Under the pieces are notes generated by a model that saw only the letters and a program-made list of their open reading frames with translations, searched no databases and was not told the origin of the DNA. From an uncultured bacterium (GTDB taxonomy: Bacteria > Bacillota > Clostridia > Oscillospirales > Ruminococcaceae): a stretch of DNA of 64,000 nucleotides. Position numbers and translations under genes: made by a program. Below are positions 34,565 through 42,696 of this stretch, piece by piece. Within the stretch, counting starts at the first letter, position 1. Every line of letters begins with the position of its first letter. The stretch covers positions 1 through 64,000 of the forward strand of contig CAJMLV010000011.1 in NCBI GenBank assembly GCA_905214345.1. The letters run 5' to 3'.

Positions 34565-35329
34565 TCAATCCTTTTTGGGGAAGAGCTTCCGCATCAGGAA
34601 AGCGGTGCCTTTGCGAAGCCACCGTTGGTTTTCCATGTGCAGAACTTCCAGTTCCTCATACGAAATATTGTTGGTGATCAGCCAGGCATCCAGCAAACGC
34701 TCACTGACAAACCCGAACACCCGCTTGTCATTGGCGGAATAATGGGAAATGTCCAGTTCCTTCTCCAGTTCGAACAGGATGTCGAACAGCCAGGAACAAT
34801 AATGACCCAACAATTCCCGCTTCATGATGAACATATTGAAGTGGTGGCCATGGGTTTTGGACATGTACATGTCGTATGCAGGCAGGTACTCCGGACACTT
34901 GCGTTCAATGATGGAGCGGGTGACTTCCAGGTCCTGCTTGTGGTGTGCGTGGATATACTGGGTATAGTTGGTTTCAATGTAATAATGCCGTTCCCGGGGC
35001 AGGATGACGTTGGTGGTTGCCAGAATGGAGTTGAGCTCTTCGTGCCCGATGACCCGGCGCTTTTTGGAGACAAATCGATTTTGCCGGCTGGCAAAGTAGC
35101 GCCGGTAATGAACAATGCCGATATAGTCGGCTTCCAGGTTCTTCCAGGCCCAGTAAAGACCGGTCAGTTCGCAGAAATTCCAGTTTTTATCCGAAATGTT
35201 TTCCCCGGTATCGTCCCCGGTATAGCCAATGTCGGGATGAATGGCATGTCCCATCTGTACCGGCATATACATGGGGTCGTCCGGTATCCAATACGGCTTG
35301 TGCGTCGCAATGATGATTTTCGTTTCCAA
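34565..35329 (-). CDS. DUF4422 capsular glycosyltransferase
   Basis: A 254-residue protein of the DUF4422 family, which includes capsular galactosyl- and glucosyl-transferase-like enzymes. Typical parts: TKIIIATHKPYWIPDDPMY at the start, NFCELTGLYWAWKN, YIGIVHYRRYF (about 87-97), and HHFNMFIMKRELL near 163-175. The start is TTG at 35327-35329 preceded by GCGGGGAAC; no ATG lies close enough, and the family N terminus matches this reading. First gene of the eight-gene glycan operon, with a promoter 96 bases upstream. Confidence 0.88.
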   Translation of the reverse strand: METKIIIATHKPYWIPDDPMYMPVQMGHAIHPDIGYTGDDTGENISDKNWNFCELTGLYWAWKNLEADYIGIVHYRRYFASRQNRFVSKKRRVIGHEELNSILATTNVILPRERHYYIETNYTQYIHAHHKQDLEVTRSIIERKCPEYLPAYDMYMSKTHGHHFNMFIMKRELLGHYCSWLFDILFELEKELDISHYSANDKRVFGFVSERLLDAWLITNNISYEELEVLHMENQRWLRKGTAFLMRKLFPKKD

Positions 35330-35424
35330 AATGTTCCCCGCTTACGGTATGCGCCGGCAGGTGTACCGCGGCGTCAATGTATTCCGCAGGCGACCAACTG
35401 GGCGCACTACGGTTATTTTTAATA

Positions 35425-35452
35425 AGTATACCGCGTTTTCATCAGAAAGCAA
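35425..35452 (-). promoter_or_regulatory. Promoter of the glycan operon
   Basis: Minus strand: -35 TTGCTT (35447-35452), 16-bp spacer, -10 TATACT (35425-35430). Leader of about 90 bases before the DUF4422 TTG start. Confidence 0.7.
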
Positions 35453-35491
35453 GTTACAGATGTGTAAACAGTGTACCGTGAACGGCGGACA

Positions 35492-37387
35492 TCAGGATTC
35501 AGCGGACTCTTCCTGCTCCAGTTTTTCTTGTTCCTCGGCCAATTTTTCCCACTCGTCAAACAGTTCCTGCTGGTGAAAGCGGGCATCATCCAGCTCATCA
35601 CACTTGTCACGCAAGAGCAGGTGATCCTTCAGCACTTCCGGATCGTTGATCTCATTTTCCAACTCAACGATGTGGGCACCCAAATCCTCGATAGAGGTTT
35701 CCAGTTCCTTTAACCGGTTGCGCAGTTCGGCGCGGCGCCGTCGCTGCTCTTTTCCGTACCCGGCACGGGGGGCGCGTTCTTCCCTGTTGACTTTGACAGG
35801 TTCGGCGCCGGACGAAGCGGCATGCAGCGCTGCAAAGTCGCGATACATGATGGCCTTGCCGTTCTCCAGATACAGGATCGGGCAGCCCAGAGTCTGCATC
35901 AGATAACGGTCATGGGTCACCAGCAGCAGTGTGCCCGTATAGGCGGCCAGCGCATTGGTCAGGCTTTCCCGCATATAGATGTCCAGGTGGTTGGTGGGCT
36001 CGTCCAGGAACATCAGGTTCGGACGTTCCAGCGCCAGTTCGGCAAAACGGAGGCGGGCCAGTTCACCGCCGGACAGGGTGGCACAGTCTTTGAAGACTTC
36101 CTCACCGCGGTAACCAAAGCGGGCCAGGTGGCTGCGAACCTCCAGCTCTGTAAAGCGGGGATACTGATTCCAGATGGCATCGATCACACGGCCCACGCGC
36201 CGGGCTTGCTGCTGGGTAAAGATACCGGCCTTTGCGCCGGTCCCCAGGCGAACCATACCGCCGGAGGGGCGGCGCTTGCCGTCCAGAACCTGCAGCAAGG
36301 TGGATTTGCCGGTACCGTTGGGCCCGGCAATGACCAGCTTGTCGCCCCGGTGAACGGTGTAGTCGAAGGGTTCCAGCAGGGTGCGTTCTCCGATGCGGAC
36401 GGTGAGGCCTTTCATGATGACCAGTTCGTCGTAAGGCTCAATGTCATACTCGAACCGGAAATTCAATTCACGTCCCTGACGTGTGGGGGCTTCCACGATC
36501 TCCAGTTTTTCCAGCTGTTTGCGGCGGCTCTGGGCCATTTTGGTGGTGGAGGCGCGCACCAGATTGCGGTCGATGTAATCCTGCAGTTTGGCAGCTTTTT
36601 CTACGGCGGCGTCATGCATTTTCTGCTGACGCTCGTCAGCAGCTTCCCGCTGCGGCAGATAGGCGGAATAATTGCCCTTGTATGTCAGAATAGTCTTGCC
36701 TGCCAGTTCCCAGATTCTGGTGCAGACGGCATCCAGAAAATAGCGGTCATGGCTGACCACCAGCACGGCGCCGCGATAGGTTTTGAGGTAACTTTCCAGC
36801 CATTCCATGGTTTCCAGATCCAGATGGTTGGTGGGTTCGTCCAGAATCAGGATGTCGGGACGTTCAAGAAGAAGACGAGCCAGACGAAGCCGGGTCTGTT
36901 CCCCACCGGACAAAACACCGGCTTTCTTGGACCAGGTATCGGCGGGGAAACCCATGCCGTTGAGCACTTTTTTGATCTGGGTGTCCATGTTATAGGCATC
37001 CATTGCATCGATTACGGCGGTGCAATGGGTCATCTGTTCTTCCACTTCGGGACCGTGTGCCTGGGCCATCTGTTTCTGCAGCTGTTCCAGTTCCGCCATG
37101 GCCTGCAGCGCGGGCGCAAAAGCGGTTTTCATGGTCTCGTAGATATCCTCTTCGGGGGAAAGCCTGCCTGACTGTTCCAGGTAACCGCAGGTGACACCGC
37201 TGGCAAATACCGCATCGCCGGTGTCCGGCTGGCTTTCCTGGCACAGAATGCGCAGAAGGGTCGTTTTTCCGGTTCCGTTGGCACCAATAATACCGATGCG
37301 GTCCCCGCGTTCCACCCCGGCCGTGATTCCGGCCAGAACCTCATGCTCACCAAAGCTTTTGCCGAGGTTCTGCAGTTCGATCAACAT
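35492..37387 (-). CDS. ABC-F family ATPase (YdiF-like)
   Basis: A 631-residue protein with two ABC domains and no membrane segment. First Walker A GANGTGKTT (35-43), signature LSGGEQTRLRLARLL, Walker B DILILDEPTNHLD; the linker arm (about 240-310) is basic and helical; second Walker A GPNGTGKST, signature LSGGELARLRFAEL, and LMFLDEPTNHLD. The last 110 residues form a charged coiled coil. ABC-F proteins act on the ribosome to rescue stalled or hard-to-translate complexes, some giving antibiotic protection. This architecture fits the housekeeping YdiF group. AAAGG precedes ATG 37385-37387; 30 upstream residues are rejected. Confidence 0.92.
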   Translation of the reverse strand: MLIELQNLGKSFGEHEVLAGITAGVERGDRIGIIGANGTGKTTLLRILCQESQPDTGDAVFASGVTCGYLEQSGRLSPEEDIYETMKTAFAPALQAMAELEQLQKQMAQAHGPEVEEQMTHCTAVIDAMDAYNMDTQIKKVLNGMGFPADTWSKKAGVLSGGEQTRLRLARLLLERPDILILDEPTNHLDLETMEWLESYLKTYRGAVLVVSHDRYFLDAVCTRIWELAGKTILTYKGNYSAYLPQREAADERQQKMHDAAVEKAAKLQDYIDRNLVRASTTKMAQSRRKQLEKLEIVEAPTRQGRELNFRFEYDIEPYDELVIMKGLTVRIGERTLLEPFDYTVHRGDKLVIAGPNGTGKSTLLQVLDGKRRPSGGMVRLGTGAKAGIFTQQQARRVGRVIDAIWNQYPRFTELEVRSHLARFGYRGEEVFKDCATLSGGELARLRFAELALERPNLMFLDEPTNHLDIYMRESLTNALAAYTGTLLLVTHDRYLMQTLGCPILYLENGKAIMYRDFAALHAASSGAEPVKVNREERAPRAGYGKEQRRRRAELRNRLKELETSIEDLGAHIVELENEINDPEVLKDHLLLRDKCDELDDARFHQQELFDEWEKLAEEQEKLEQEESAES

Positions 37388-37443
37388 GATATATTCAACC
37401 TTTCGTCCTTCATTTCTGCTTGCCGATACAGCGGTTTCGGCAC

Positions 37444-37478
37444 CGAAAGATGCCGCTGCCCGGCAGAGCAGCGGCATC
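37444..37478 (-). terminator. Hairpin between yjjG-type gene and ABC-F gene
   Basis: Minus strand: perfect 11-bp stem GATGCCGCTGC / GCAGCGGCATC (37468-37478 with 37449-37459), 8-base loop, then only TTTCGG. A weak terminator or RNA-processing stem. Confidence 0.55.
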
Positions 37479-37488
37479 AGTCCTTGTT

Positions 37489-38238
37489 TTACTGGTCGTT
37501 CATATGGCGGCGGTTGCGCACGCCGACATTCTCCAGTTCTTCCGGCTCCATCACGATCTGGTACAGGGCTTCATACGAACCGATGGTATACTTGGGTTCG
37601 ATACCCGTCTGATTCTCCGCGCCGGTAAAGTTGACCCAGCAGGTATCCAAACCGGCGTTTTTGCCGCCGCGAATATCGGCCAGCAGATCATCCCCCACCA
37701 CCAGAACGCGGGAACGGTTGGTCACTCCCAAATCACGCAGAGCGGCTTCGTAAATTTTGGGATTCGGCTTGGTGGCGCCGATTTTTTCCGAGATATATAC
37801 TCCGTCCATGAAAGTATCCAGGCCGGAAGCTTCGATGCGGGATTTCTGAACCTTGTAGGCACCATTGGAAACAATGGCCAGGGTGGCCACTTCGGCCAAC
37901 TCATGCAGGGCGGTCAGGGCCCCGGGAATCAGGTCGGAATGACAGGCCAGCTGATCTTCGTAGTAATCGTTGATCTCACGACCCTTGCCGTTATCAGGCA
38001 GGCCCATAGCCTTGAGATACTGCCCGAAGCGAATGGAAAACAGCTTGTTTTTGTTCAGCTCTCCTTTGGCGAGCCGGTCCCACAGCTGACGGTTCACTTC
38101 ATGGTAGGTGTCCAGCGCCGCTTCGTCATGAGGCAGGTCGTAATGGATCAGGGTATCGGTCAGCGCCTGCCGTTCTGCGGCGTTAAAATCCAGCAGGGTA
38201 TTATCTGCATCCAGCAATAAACAAGTATAATATGCCAT
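37489..38238 (-). CDS. HAD hydrolase, YjjG-type nucleotidase
   Basis: A 249-residue HAD-IA phosphatase. Motif I LLLDADNTLLDF (Asp10 and Asp12), an alpha-helical cap (about 18-95), motif II AIVSNGA, motif III Lys in GATKPNPKIYEAAL, and motif IV VLVVGDDLLADIRGG. YjjG proteins dephosphorylate non-canonical pyrimidine nucleotides in a house-cleaning role; that is known of the family, with substrate here inferred. RBS CAGGAG precedes the ATG. It follows the SGNH-like gene by 72 bases. Confidence 0.88.
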   Translation of the reverse strand: MAYYTCLLLDADNTLLDFNAAERQALTDTLIHYDLPHDEAALDTYHEVNRQLWDRLAKGELNKNKLFSIRFGQYLKAMGLPDNGKGREINDYYEDQLACHSDLIPGALTALHELAEVATLAIVSNGAYKVQKSRIEASGLDTFMDGVYISEKIGATKPNPKIYEAALRDLGVTNRSRVLVVGDDLLADIRGGKNAGLDTCWVNFTGAENQTGIEPKYTIGSYEALYQIVMEPEELENVGVRNRRHMNDQ

Positions 38239-38310
38239 ATATCTGCTCCTGTTGACAGGGTCTTGCTTCCGGCAGGAAGACCGGAGGCAAGGTGAGGTGA
38301 ATCGCCGGAA

Positions 38311-39999
38311 TCAGTCATCGTCCTTCTCAGAATCCGGCGTGGCAGTCGGTGTGGGCGCGGGTGTAGCAGTAGGCGACGCTTCGGTAACGGTAAGCTTGAA
38401 CTCTGCGGTCTTGCCGTTGTTGGTTGCCTTGATGGTGTATTCGCCCACGCCGGAAGCCGTGAACTGCACCGTATTGCCGGTGGCGGACCAATCCGGCTTC
38501 TGCGGGCAGGACCAGGTAATATCCCCTACCTGATTCTCCACGGAAGCGGTCAAGGTGGTGGTGCTGCCCGCCGGCATGCTGGAAACGCCCGTGACCGATA
38601 CAACGGTAGGTTTGTCCTCCACCGTAATGGTGATCTCCTGGGAATCGTATACGCCGTCAATCTCCACACCGGCTTTGATGGTGTAAGTACCGGTGGCCGT
38701 GGGGCTGAAGGTGTAGCTGTAACCGTTGCGCACCAGGTCACCGTTCACGGCCCACTGGACGTTGTCGGCACTGGCGGCTTTTTCGTTTACCACCAGGTTG
38801 GCGTGCAGCGTAACGCTGTCCCCTACGTACATGGTCTGGTTGCCTTCCTCAATGCTCAGGTCCACGGTGGTTTTCTGGTTGAACATGGCGGTCACGGAAA
38901 TGTCCTGGGTGACCTTTTTGACCCACTTGGTGTTGGTAATGCCATCGCTCCACTTGAAGAAGGTATATCCATCGGCAGGTACGGCTTCCACCGTGACGGT
39001 TTCGCCATCCTCTACCTCAAATTCCAGCTTGGTCACACCGGTCTGGTCGTTGCCGTTCAGAGTTCCCTTGCCGTCCTCAATTTCAAAAACCACTTTGTGG
39101 ACAGAAGGCGTGGCCGTGGGAGTGGCGGTGGCAGTGGTGCTGGACGCGGATGCGGAATCGGCACGGCGCGGAATGTCGTTAGTATCCGGCCGGCGGTCCT
39201 CGCTGTCGTAAGCATGCGAAACCACATAATTGACCAATTCCTTGGCACCTGTGGTGGTCAGAGAACCGTCGCTGACCAGGGTGGTGTCCGCGTAGCCGCT
39301 TTCGTCTTTCAGGATTTCGGCACTGTTCAGGAACTTGTACCCGGAGTCGTTGCACATAGTGGCCAGCGCCTGATTGTACTGGTCAATCAAAAGCTGGTTG
39401 GCCGCAGCATTCTGAGAATCTTCGGTCACGGGCGGAATGGCGTTCACGATGATATCGCAGTAGGAATAAGCGGTGGAGAAGCCCTCCAGCATGTGCTTAT
39501 AGTCCTGCACAAAGGAATCCACGGACAGGCTGGAAGAGAGGTCGTTGCTGCCCAAGGTGACAACAATCCGGCGGGGCTTCATCTTGGCCAATGCCTGGGG
39601 AATGGTGTAAGAGTTGGAATCGTCCTCAAAGTAAACGCAGTATTCCTGCAAAGCCTTGCTTACAGACAAACCATCCTTGCCCAGATACTGGTCCAGGGTG
39701 ATCTGCCCGGAGGTCTTGATGGACTGGGTATATTCGTCCCCAACATAGACCACGCTGGATGCGTAGGAGGAATCCGAAGAATTGGCTTCTTTCAATACGG
39801 CTTCCAAAGACGTGTCCACAGGATACAGGCTGCTGTCGTAGTCACCGGAACCTTCCTCCTTGCCGGCACCCAGCATTCCGGGAACCACCCAGGCCCCCAC
39901 AAAGGTGACGATCACAGCCAGCACACACAGTACCAGCACAAGGCAGGCACGACGCTGAGTGGGGCTGAAGGAAGCCCCGCGGAAACCATTGCGGCTCAT
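38311..39999 (-). CDS. Membrane-anchored SGNH-like surface protein with repeat and Ig-like domains
   Basis: A 562-residue protein with a short cytosolic start, one membrane segment (about 19-38), an SGNH/GDSL-type domain (about 80-262), a Thr-Ala-Pro linker (about 283-299), a bacterial-repeat-like module with GYTFFKWSDGITN (about 330-375), two Ig-like modules (to about 540) and a Thr-Pro-rich acidic tail. No sortase motif; anchoring is by the N terminus. The oxyanion block GSND (150-153) is kept, but block I reads VGDEYT (87-91) instead of GDSxT and the last block reads SDGSLTTTG instead of Asp-x-x-His, so Ser and His of the triad appear lost. It may bind wall glycans rather than cleave esters; function unknown. 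Confidence 0.8.
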   Translation of the reverse strand: MSRNGFRGASFSPTQRRACLVLVLCVLAVIVTFVGAWVVPGMLGAGKEEGSGDYDSSLYPVDTSLEAVLKEANSSDSSYASSVVYVGDEYTQSIKTSGQITLDQYLGKDGLSVSKALQEYCVYFEDDSNSYTIPQALAKMKPRRIVVTLGSNDLSSSLSVDSFVQDYKHMLEGFSTAYSYCDIIVNAIPPVTEDSQNAAANQLLIDQYNQALATMCNDSGYKFLNSAEILKDESGYADTTLVSDGSLTTTGAKELVNYVVSHAYDSEDRRPDTNDIPRRADSASASSTTATATPTATPSVHKVVFEIEDGKGTLNGNDQTGVTKLEFEVEDGETVTVEAVPADGYTFFKWSDGITNTKWVKKVTQDISVTAMFNQKTTVDLSIEEGNQTMYVGDSVTLHANLVVNEKAASADNVQWAVNGDLVRNGYSYTFSPTATGTYTIKAGVEIDGVYDSQEITITVEDKPTVVSVTGVSSMPAGSTTTLTASVENQVGDITWSCPQKPDWSATGNTVQFTASGVGEYTIKATNNGKTAEFKLTVTEASPTATPAPTPTATPDSEKDDD

Positions 40000-40038
40000 A
40001 ACGAAAGATACCTCCGTTCTAATCTTGCGGTGAAATCT

Positions 40039-40689
40039 TTAGGTGTTCAGAATGTACCGGGTCAATTCCGGGCAATCAGCGGCCAGAACAACGGGAGACC
40101 ATTCGGTCAGTTCTTCCCGGCTGCCGTATCCGTACAGGACCCCTGCGGCGGGCAGCCCGCAGTCTGCCGCGCCCTGCATATCGTCTTTGCGGTCCCCGAC
40201 CATCAGAATTTTTCGGCCGTGGAAAGCAGGAACTTGCAGTACGGAACGAATCACGGCCGTTTTGGTGTCTACGCTTTTATCCATACTGGCGCCGCCGATA
40301 TAGGTAAAGTATCCGTCCAGCCCCTGTTCCTGCAGGATAGGCGTTACCACGGCCGTCGGCTTGGAGGTGGCTGTGGCAAGCAGAATTCCCGCCGAATGCA
40401 GCGAACGCAGCATCTCGACGACTCCCGGAAACGGAGAGCAAAGGTGCATTCCCCGCTGTGCGTAGCGGGTGCGGTAAATCTGCACGGCCTGTTCCACTTC
40501 CTGGTCGCTTTGGAAATGCTCCGCAAAGCTTTGCCGAAGCGGCGGCCCCAGATAGCGGCTCAGATCCATAGCGGAAGGGTCAAGACCCATGTTGCGGAAA
40601 GTATAAGAAAAGGTATCCAGAATACCGGGACGGGAATGAAGCAGGGTGCCGTCTACATCAAAGAGAACAGCATCATATCGCGGCATCAT
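40039..40689 (-). CDS. HAD phosphatase, phosphoglycolate phosphatase-like
   Basis: A 216-residue HAD-IA phosphatase. Motif I VLFDVDGTLLHS, helical cap (about 18-85), motif II TATSKP, the Lys in DKSVDTKTAVI, and motif IV ILMVGDRKDDMQGA. Gph-like enzymes remove phosphate from phosphoglycolate or related small phosphates; a PpaX-type pyrophosphatase role is also possible. Start: GTGGAGGAATC precedes two consecutive ATGs (40687-40689 and 40684-40686); a 31-residue upstream extension runs through the promoter and is rejected. First gene of a unit continuing to the SGNH, YjjG and ABC-F genes. Confidence 0.87.
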   Translation of the reverse strand: MMPRYDAVLFDVDGTLLHSRPGILDTFSYTFRNMGLDPSAMDLSRYLGPPLRQSFAEHFQSDQEVEQAVQIYRTRYAQRGMHLCSPFPGVVEMLRSLHSAGILLATATSKPTAVVTPILQEQGLDGYFTYIGGASMDKSVDTKTAVIRSVLQVPAFHGRKILMVGDRKDDMQGAADCGLPAAGVLYGYGSREELTEWSPVVLAADCPELTRYILNT

Positions 40690-40749
40690 GATTCCTCCAC
40701 GTGGATTATTCTCCTGAGGGCATACCCCAAGGCTATAACAGTGGTGTAT

Positions 40750-40778
40750 ATTATAACACAAAAAGCTTGTTTTGAAAA
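40750..40778 (-). promoter_or_regulatory. Promoter of the gph-like / SGNH / yjjG / ABC-F unit
   Basis: Minus strand: extended -10 TGTTATAAT with TATAAT at 40750-40755; a weak -35 (TTTTCA) lies 17 bp upstream. About 61 bases before the HAD start. Confidence 0.7.
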
Positions 40779-40823
40779 TCACTTCATGGGAATTTGATAT
40801 TCTTTTGTGAAAAATAGGTAGAA

Positions 40824-40857
40824 AGAAAAAACGCCGGCTTTTGGCCGACGTTTTTCT
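40824..40857 (-). terminator. Terminator of the TrpXYZ-like ABC operon
   Basis: Minus strand: 9-bp stem AACGTCGGC / GCCGGCGTT (one G-U) at 40844-40852 and 40830-40838, 5-base loop, then TTTTTTC. Confidence 0.9.
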
Positions 40858-40865
40858 TGTTCTGA

Positions 40866-41657
40866 TTAGGAAAGCAGCATACGGTCATTGGCCCCGCCGC
40901 CGCTGAGCTGTTCAAAGCGGTCCAGCAGATCCGAAACCTGCAGGGCCTTCTTTTCTTCACCGCGGACATCGTAAATCACACGGCCCTCGTGCATCATGAT
41001 CAGACGGTTGCCGTATTTGATGGCATCCTTCATATTATGGGTGATCATCAGAGTGGTCAGGTGATTTTCCTGCACGATGCGCTCCGACAGTTCCAACACC
41101 TTGGCCGCCGTTTTGGGATCGAGGGCGGCCGTATGTTCGTCCAGCAGAAGCAGACGGGGGTTTTTCAGTGTGGCCATCAGAAGCGTGATCGCCTGACGCT
41201 GACCGCCCGAAAGAAGTCCTACCTTGCTGGTCATACGGTCCTCCAGGCCCAGCTCCAGGATTTTGAGCCGTTCCCGGTACATATCCCGCTCCTGGCGGGT
41301 AATACCCACCTTCAGCGAGCGGGTGCCGCCGCGCCGCAGAGCCAACGCCAGGTTTTCTTCAATTTCCATGGTGGCGGCAGTACCCATCATGGGGTCCTGG
41401 AACACACGGCCGATGTATTTGGCGCGCTTATGCTCCGGCAGACGGGTAATGTCTTTGCCGTCGATCAGGATCTTACCCATATCGATGGGCCAAACACCCG
41501 CCACGGCGTTGAGCATGGTGGACTTGCCTGCACCGTTGCCGCCGATCACGGTGACAAAATCGCCATCTTCCAGTTTCAGGTCCAGACCGTTCAAGGCAAC
41601 CTTTTCGTTCACGGTGCCGACATTAAAGGTCTTGTATACGTTCTTCAGTTCAAGCAT
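40866..41657 (-). CDS. ABC transporter ATPase (TrpZ/YufO-like)
   Basis: A 263-residue ABC ATPase. Walker A GGNGAGKST near 38-46, Q-loop GRVFQDPMMGTAATM, signature LSGGQRQAITL, Walker B LLLLDEHTAALDP with His replacing the usual Pro after Glu (DEHTAALDP), and ITHNM as H-loop. The DEHTAALDPK motif is characteristic of the ATPase of the tryptophan/aromatic-type (TrpXYZ, PF04392-associated) importers. RBS GGGAGGTG inside the permease end selects ATG 41655-41657, overlapping it by eight bases. Substrate is unproven. Confidence 0.9.
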   Translation of the reverse strand: MLELKNVYKTFNVGTVNEKVALNGLDLKLEDGDFVTVIGGNGAGKSTMLNAVAGVWPIDMGKILIDGKDITRLPEHKRAKYIGRVFQDPMMGTAATMEIEENLALALRRGGTRSLKVGITRQERDMYRERLKILELGLEDRMTSKVGLLSGGQRQAITLLMATLKNPRLLLLDEHTAALDPKTAAKVLELSERIVQENHLTTLMITHNMKDAIKYGNRLIMMHEGRVIYDVRGEEKKALQVSDLLDRFEQLSGGGANDRMLLS

Positions 41658-42579
41658 GGTCGGCACCTCCCTTGCGCACATTTACCCGGGTGAAATACTT
41701 GGCTTTCCAGTAAGGAACCGCCAGGAAGACGGCGACTACAACGGCGCTGAGCATCTTGAGCAGGTCGGTATCGATCTTGAACCAGATGCACACCTGCATG
41801 ACCAGGTAATAGACAATGCTGCCGATGACAACGCTGAGCAGCTTGAGCGCAAAGTTACGGAACACTTTGCTGAACAGGGTTTCACCGATGACCACAGCCG
41901 CCAGGCCGATGACGATGGCGCCGCGACCCATGGAAACATCCGCAAAGCCCTGGTACTGGCACAGCAACGCGCCGGAGAAAGCCACCAGACCGTTGGAAAG
42001 CATCAGGCCCAGAACAGTGGTGAAGCTCGTATTGATGCCCTGGGCGCGGGCCATGTTGCCGTTACAGCCTGTGGCACGGATGGAACAACCCAGTTCAGTG
42101 CCGAAGAACCAGTACAGAATGGCGATCAGAAGAACCACGACGAAAGCCACGATCACGATGGTGTTCTGCCAGAAAGGCACATCCTTCACATAGCGCAGAG
42201 AGATCAGAAGATCGTATTTGTCCACATTGATGGCCTGGTTTGCCTTGCCCATCACCTTCAAATTGACGGTATACAGGGAAAGCTGGGTCAGAATACCGGC
42301 CAGGATGGCGGGAATGCCCATCAGGGTGTGGAACAGACCGGTAACCAGACCGGCCAGGATGCCCGCAGCAAAAGCCAGGGCCATGGCAGTCCAGACATTC
42401 ATACCGGCCAGCATGCACATGATGCACACCGCACCGCCCAGGCCCAGGGTGCCGTCTACGGTCAGGTCGGCCACATCCAGAATACGGAAGGTAATGTAAA
42501 CGCCGATGGCCATAATGGCCCAAATCAAGCCCTGGGAAAAGGCCCCGGGCATGGCGTTGAAAAGCGTTGAAATTTCCAC
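41650..42579 (-). CDS. ABC transporter permease (TrpY-like)
   Basis: A 309-residue permease with about eight to nine membrane helices. The N-terminal part includes LIWAIMAIGVYITFRILDVADLTVDGT, shown here only as the family pattern ITFRILDVADLTVDG, which is typical of the permease partner of PF04392 binding proteins. A coupling region GCNGNMARAQGINTSF lies near 170. The start is GTG at 42577-42579 with AGAGAGGATCG upstream. It follows the binding-protein gene after a hairpin attenuator. Confidence 0.9.
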   Translation of the reverse strand: MEISTLFNAMPGAFSQGLIWAIMAIGVYITFRILDVADLTVDGTLGLGGAVCIMCMLAGMNVWTAMALAFAAGILAGLVTGLFHTLMGIPAILAGILTQLSLYTVNLKVMGKANQAINVDKYDLLISLRYVKDVPFWQNTIVIVAFVVVLLIAILYWFFGTELGCSIRATGCNGNMARAQGINTSFTTVLGLMLSNGLVAFSGALLCQYQGFADVSMGRGAIVIGLAAVVIGETLFSKVFRNFALKLLSVVIGSIVYYLVMQVCIWFKIDTDLLKMLSAVVVAVFLAVPYWKAKYFTRVNVRKGGADHA

Positions 42580-42603
42580 GAAAACGATCCTCTCTCTTTT
42601 TGA

Positions 42604-42662
42604 TTACAGGCTGTGCCTGTAAGGCAAAAAGCCACGAAACATGGAATCTCCATTTCCGTGGC
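42604..42662 (-). terminator. Attenuator hairpins between binding protein and permease genes
   Basis: Minus strand: an imperfect 13-bp stem (42650-42662 with 42631-42644) followed by TTTTTG (42625-42630), then a second perfect 8-bp stem TTACAGGC / GCCTGTAA (42615-42622 with 42604-42611). Probably lowers permease relative to binding-protein expression. Confidence 0.75.
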
Positions 42663-42696
42663 CTCTGCCTTGATTCAATGCAGAATGCGCTTTGCT

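Noticed and set aside
35425..35452. CcpA cre-like site TGAAAACGCGG in the glycan promoter
   Set aside because: At least two consensus positions fail and there is no dyad symmetry.
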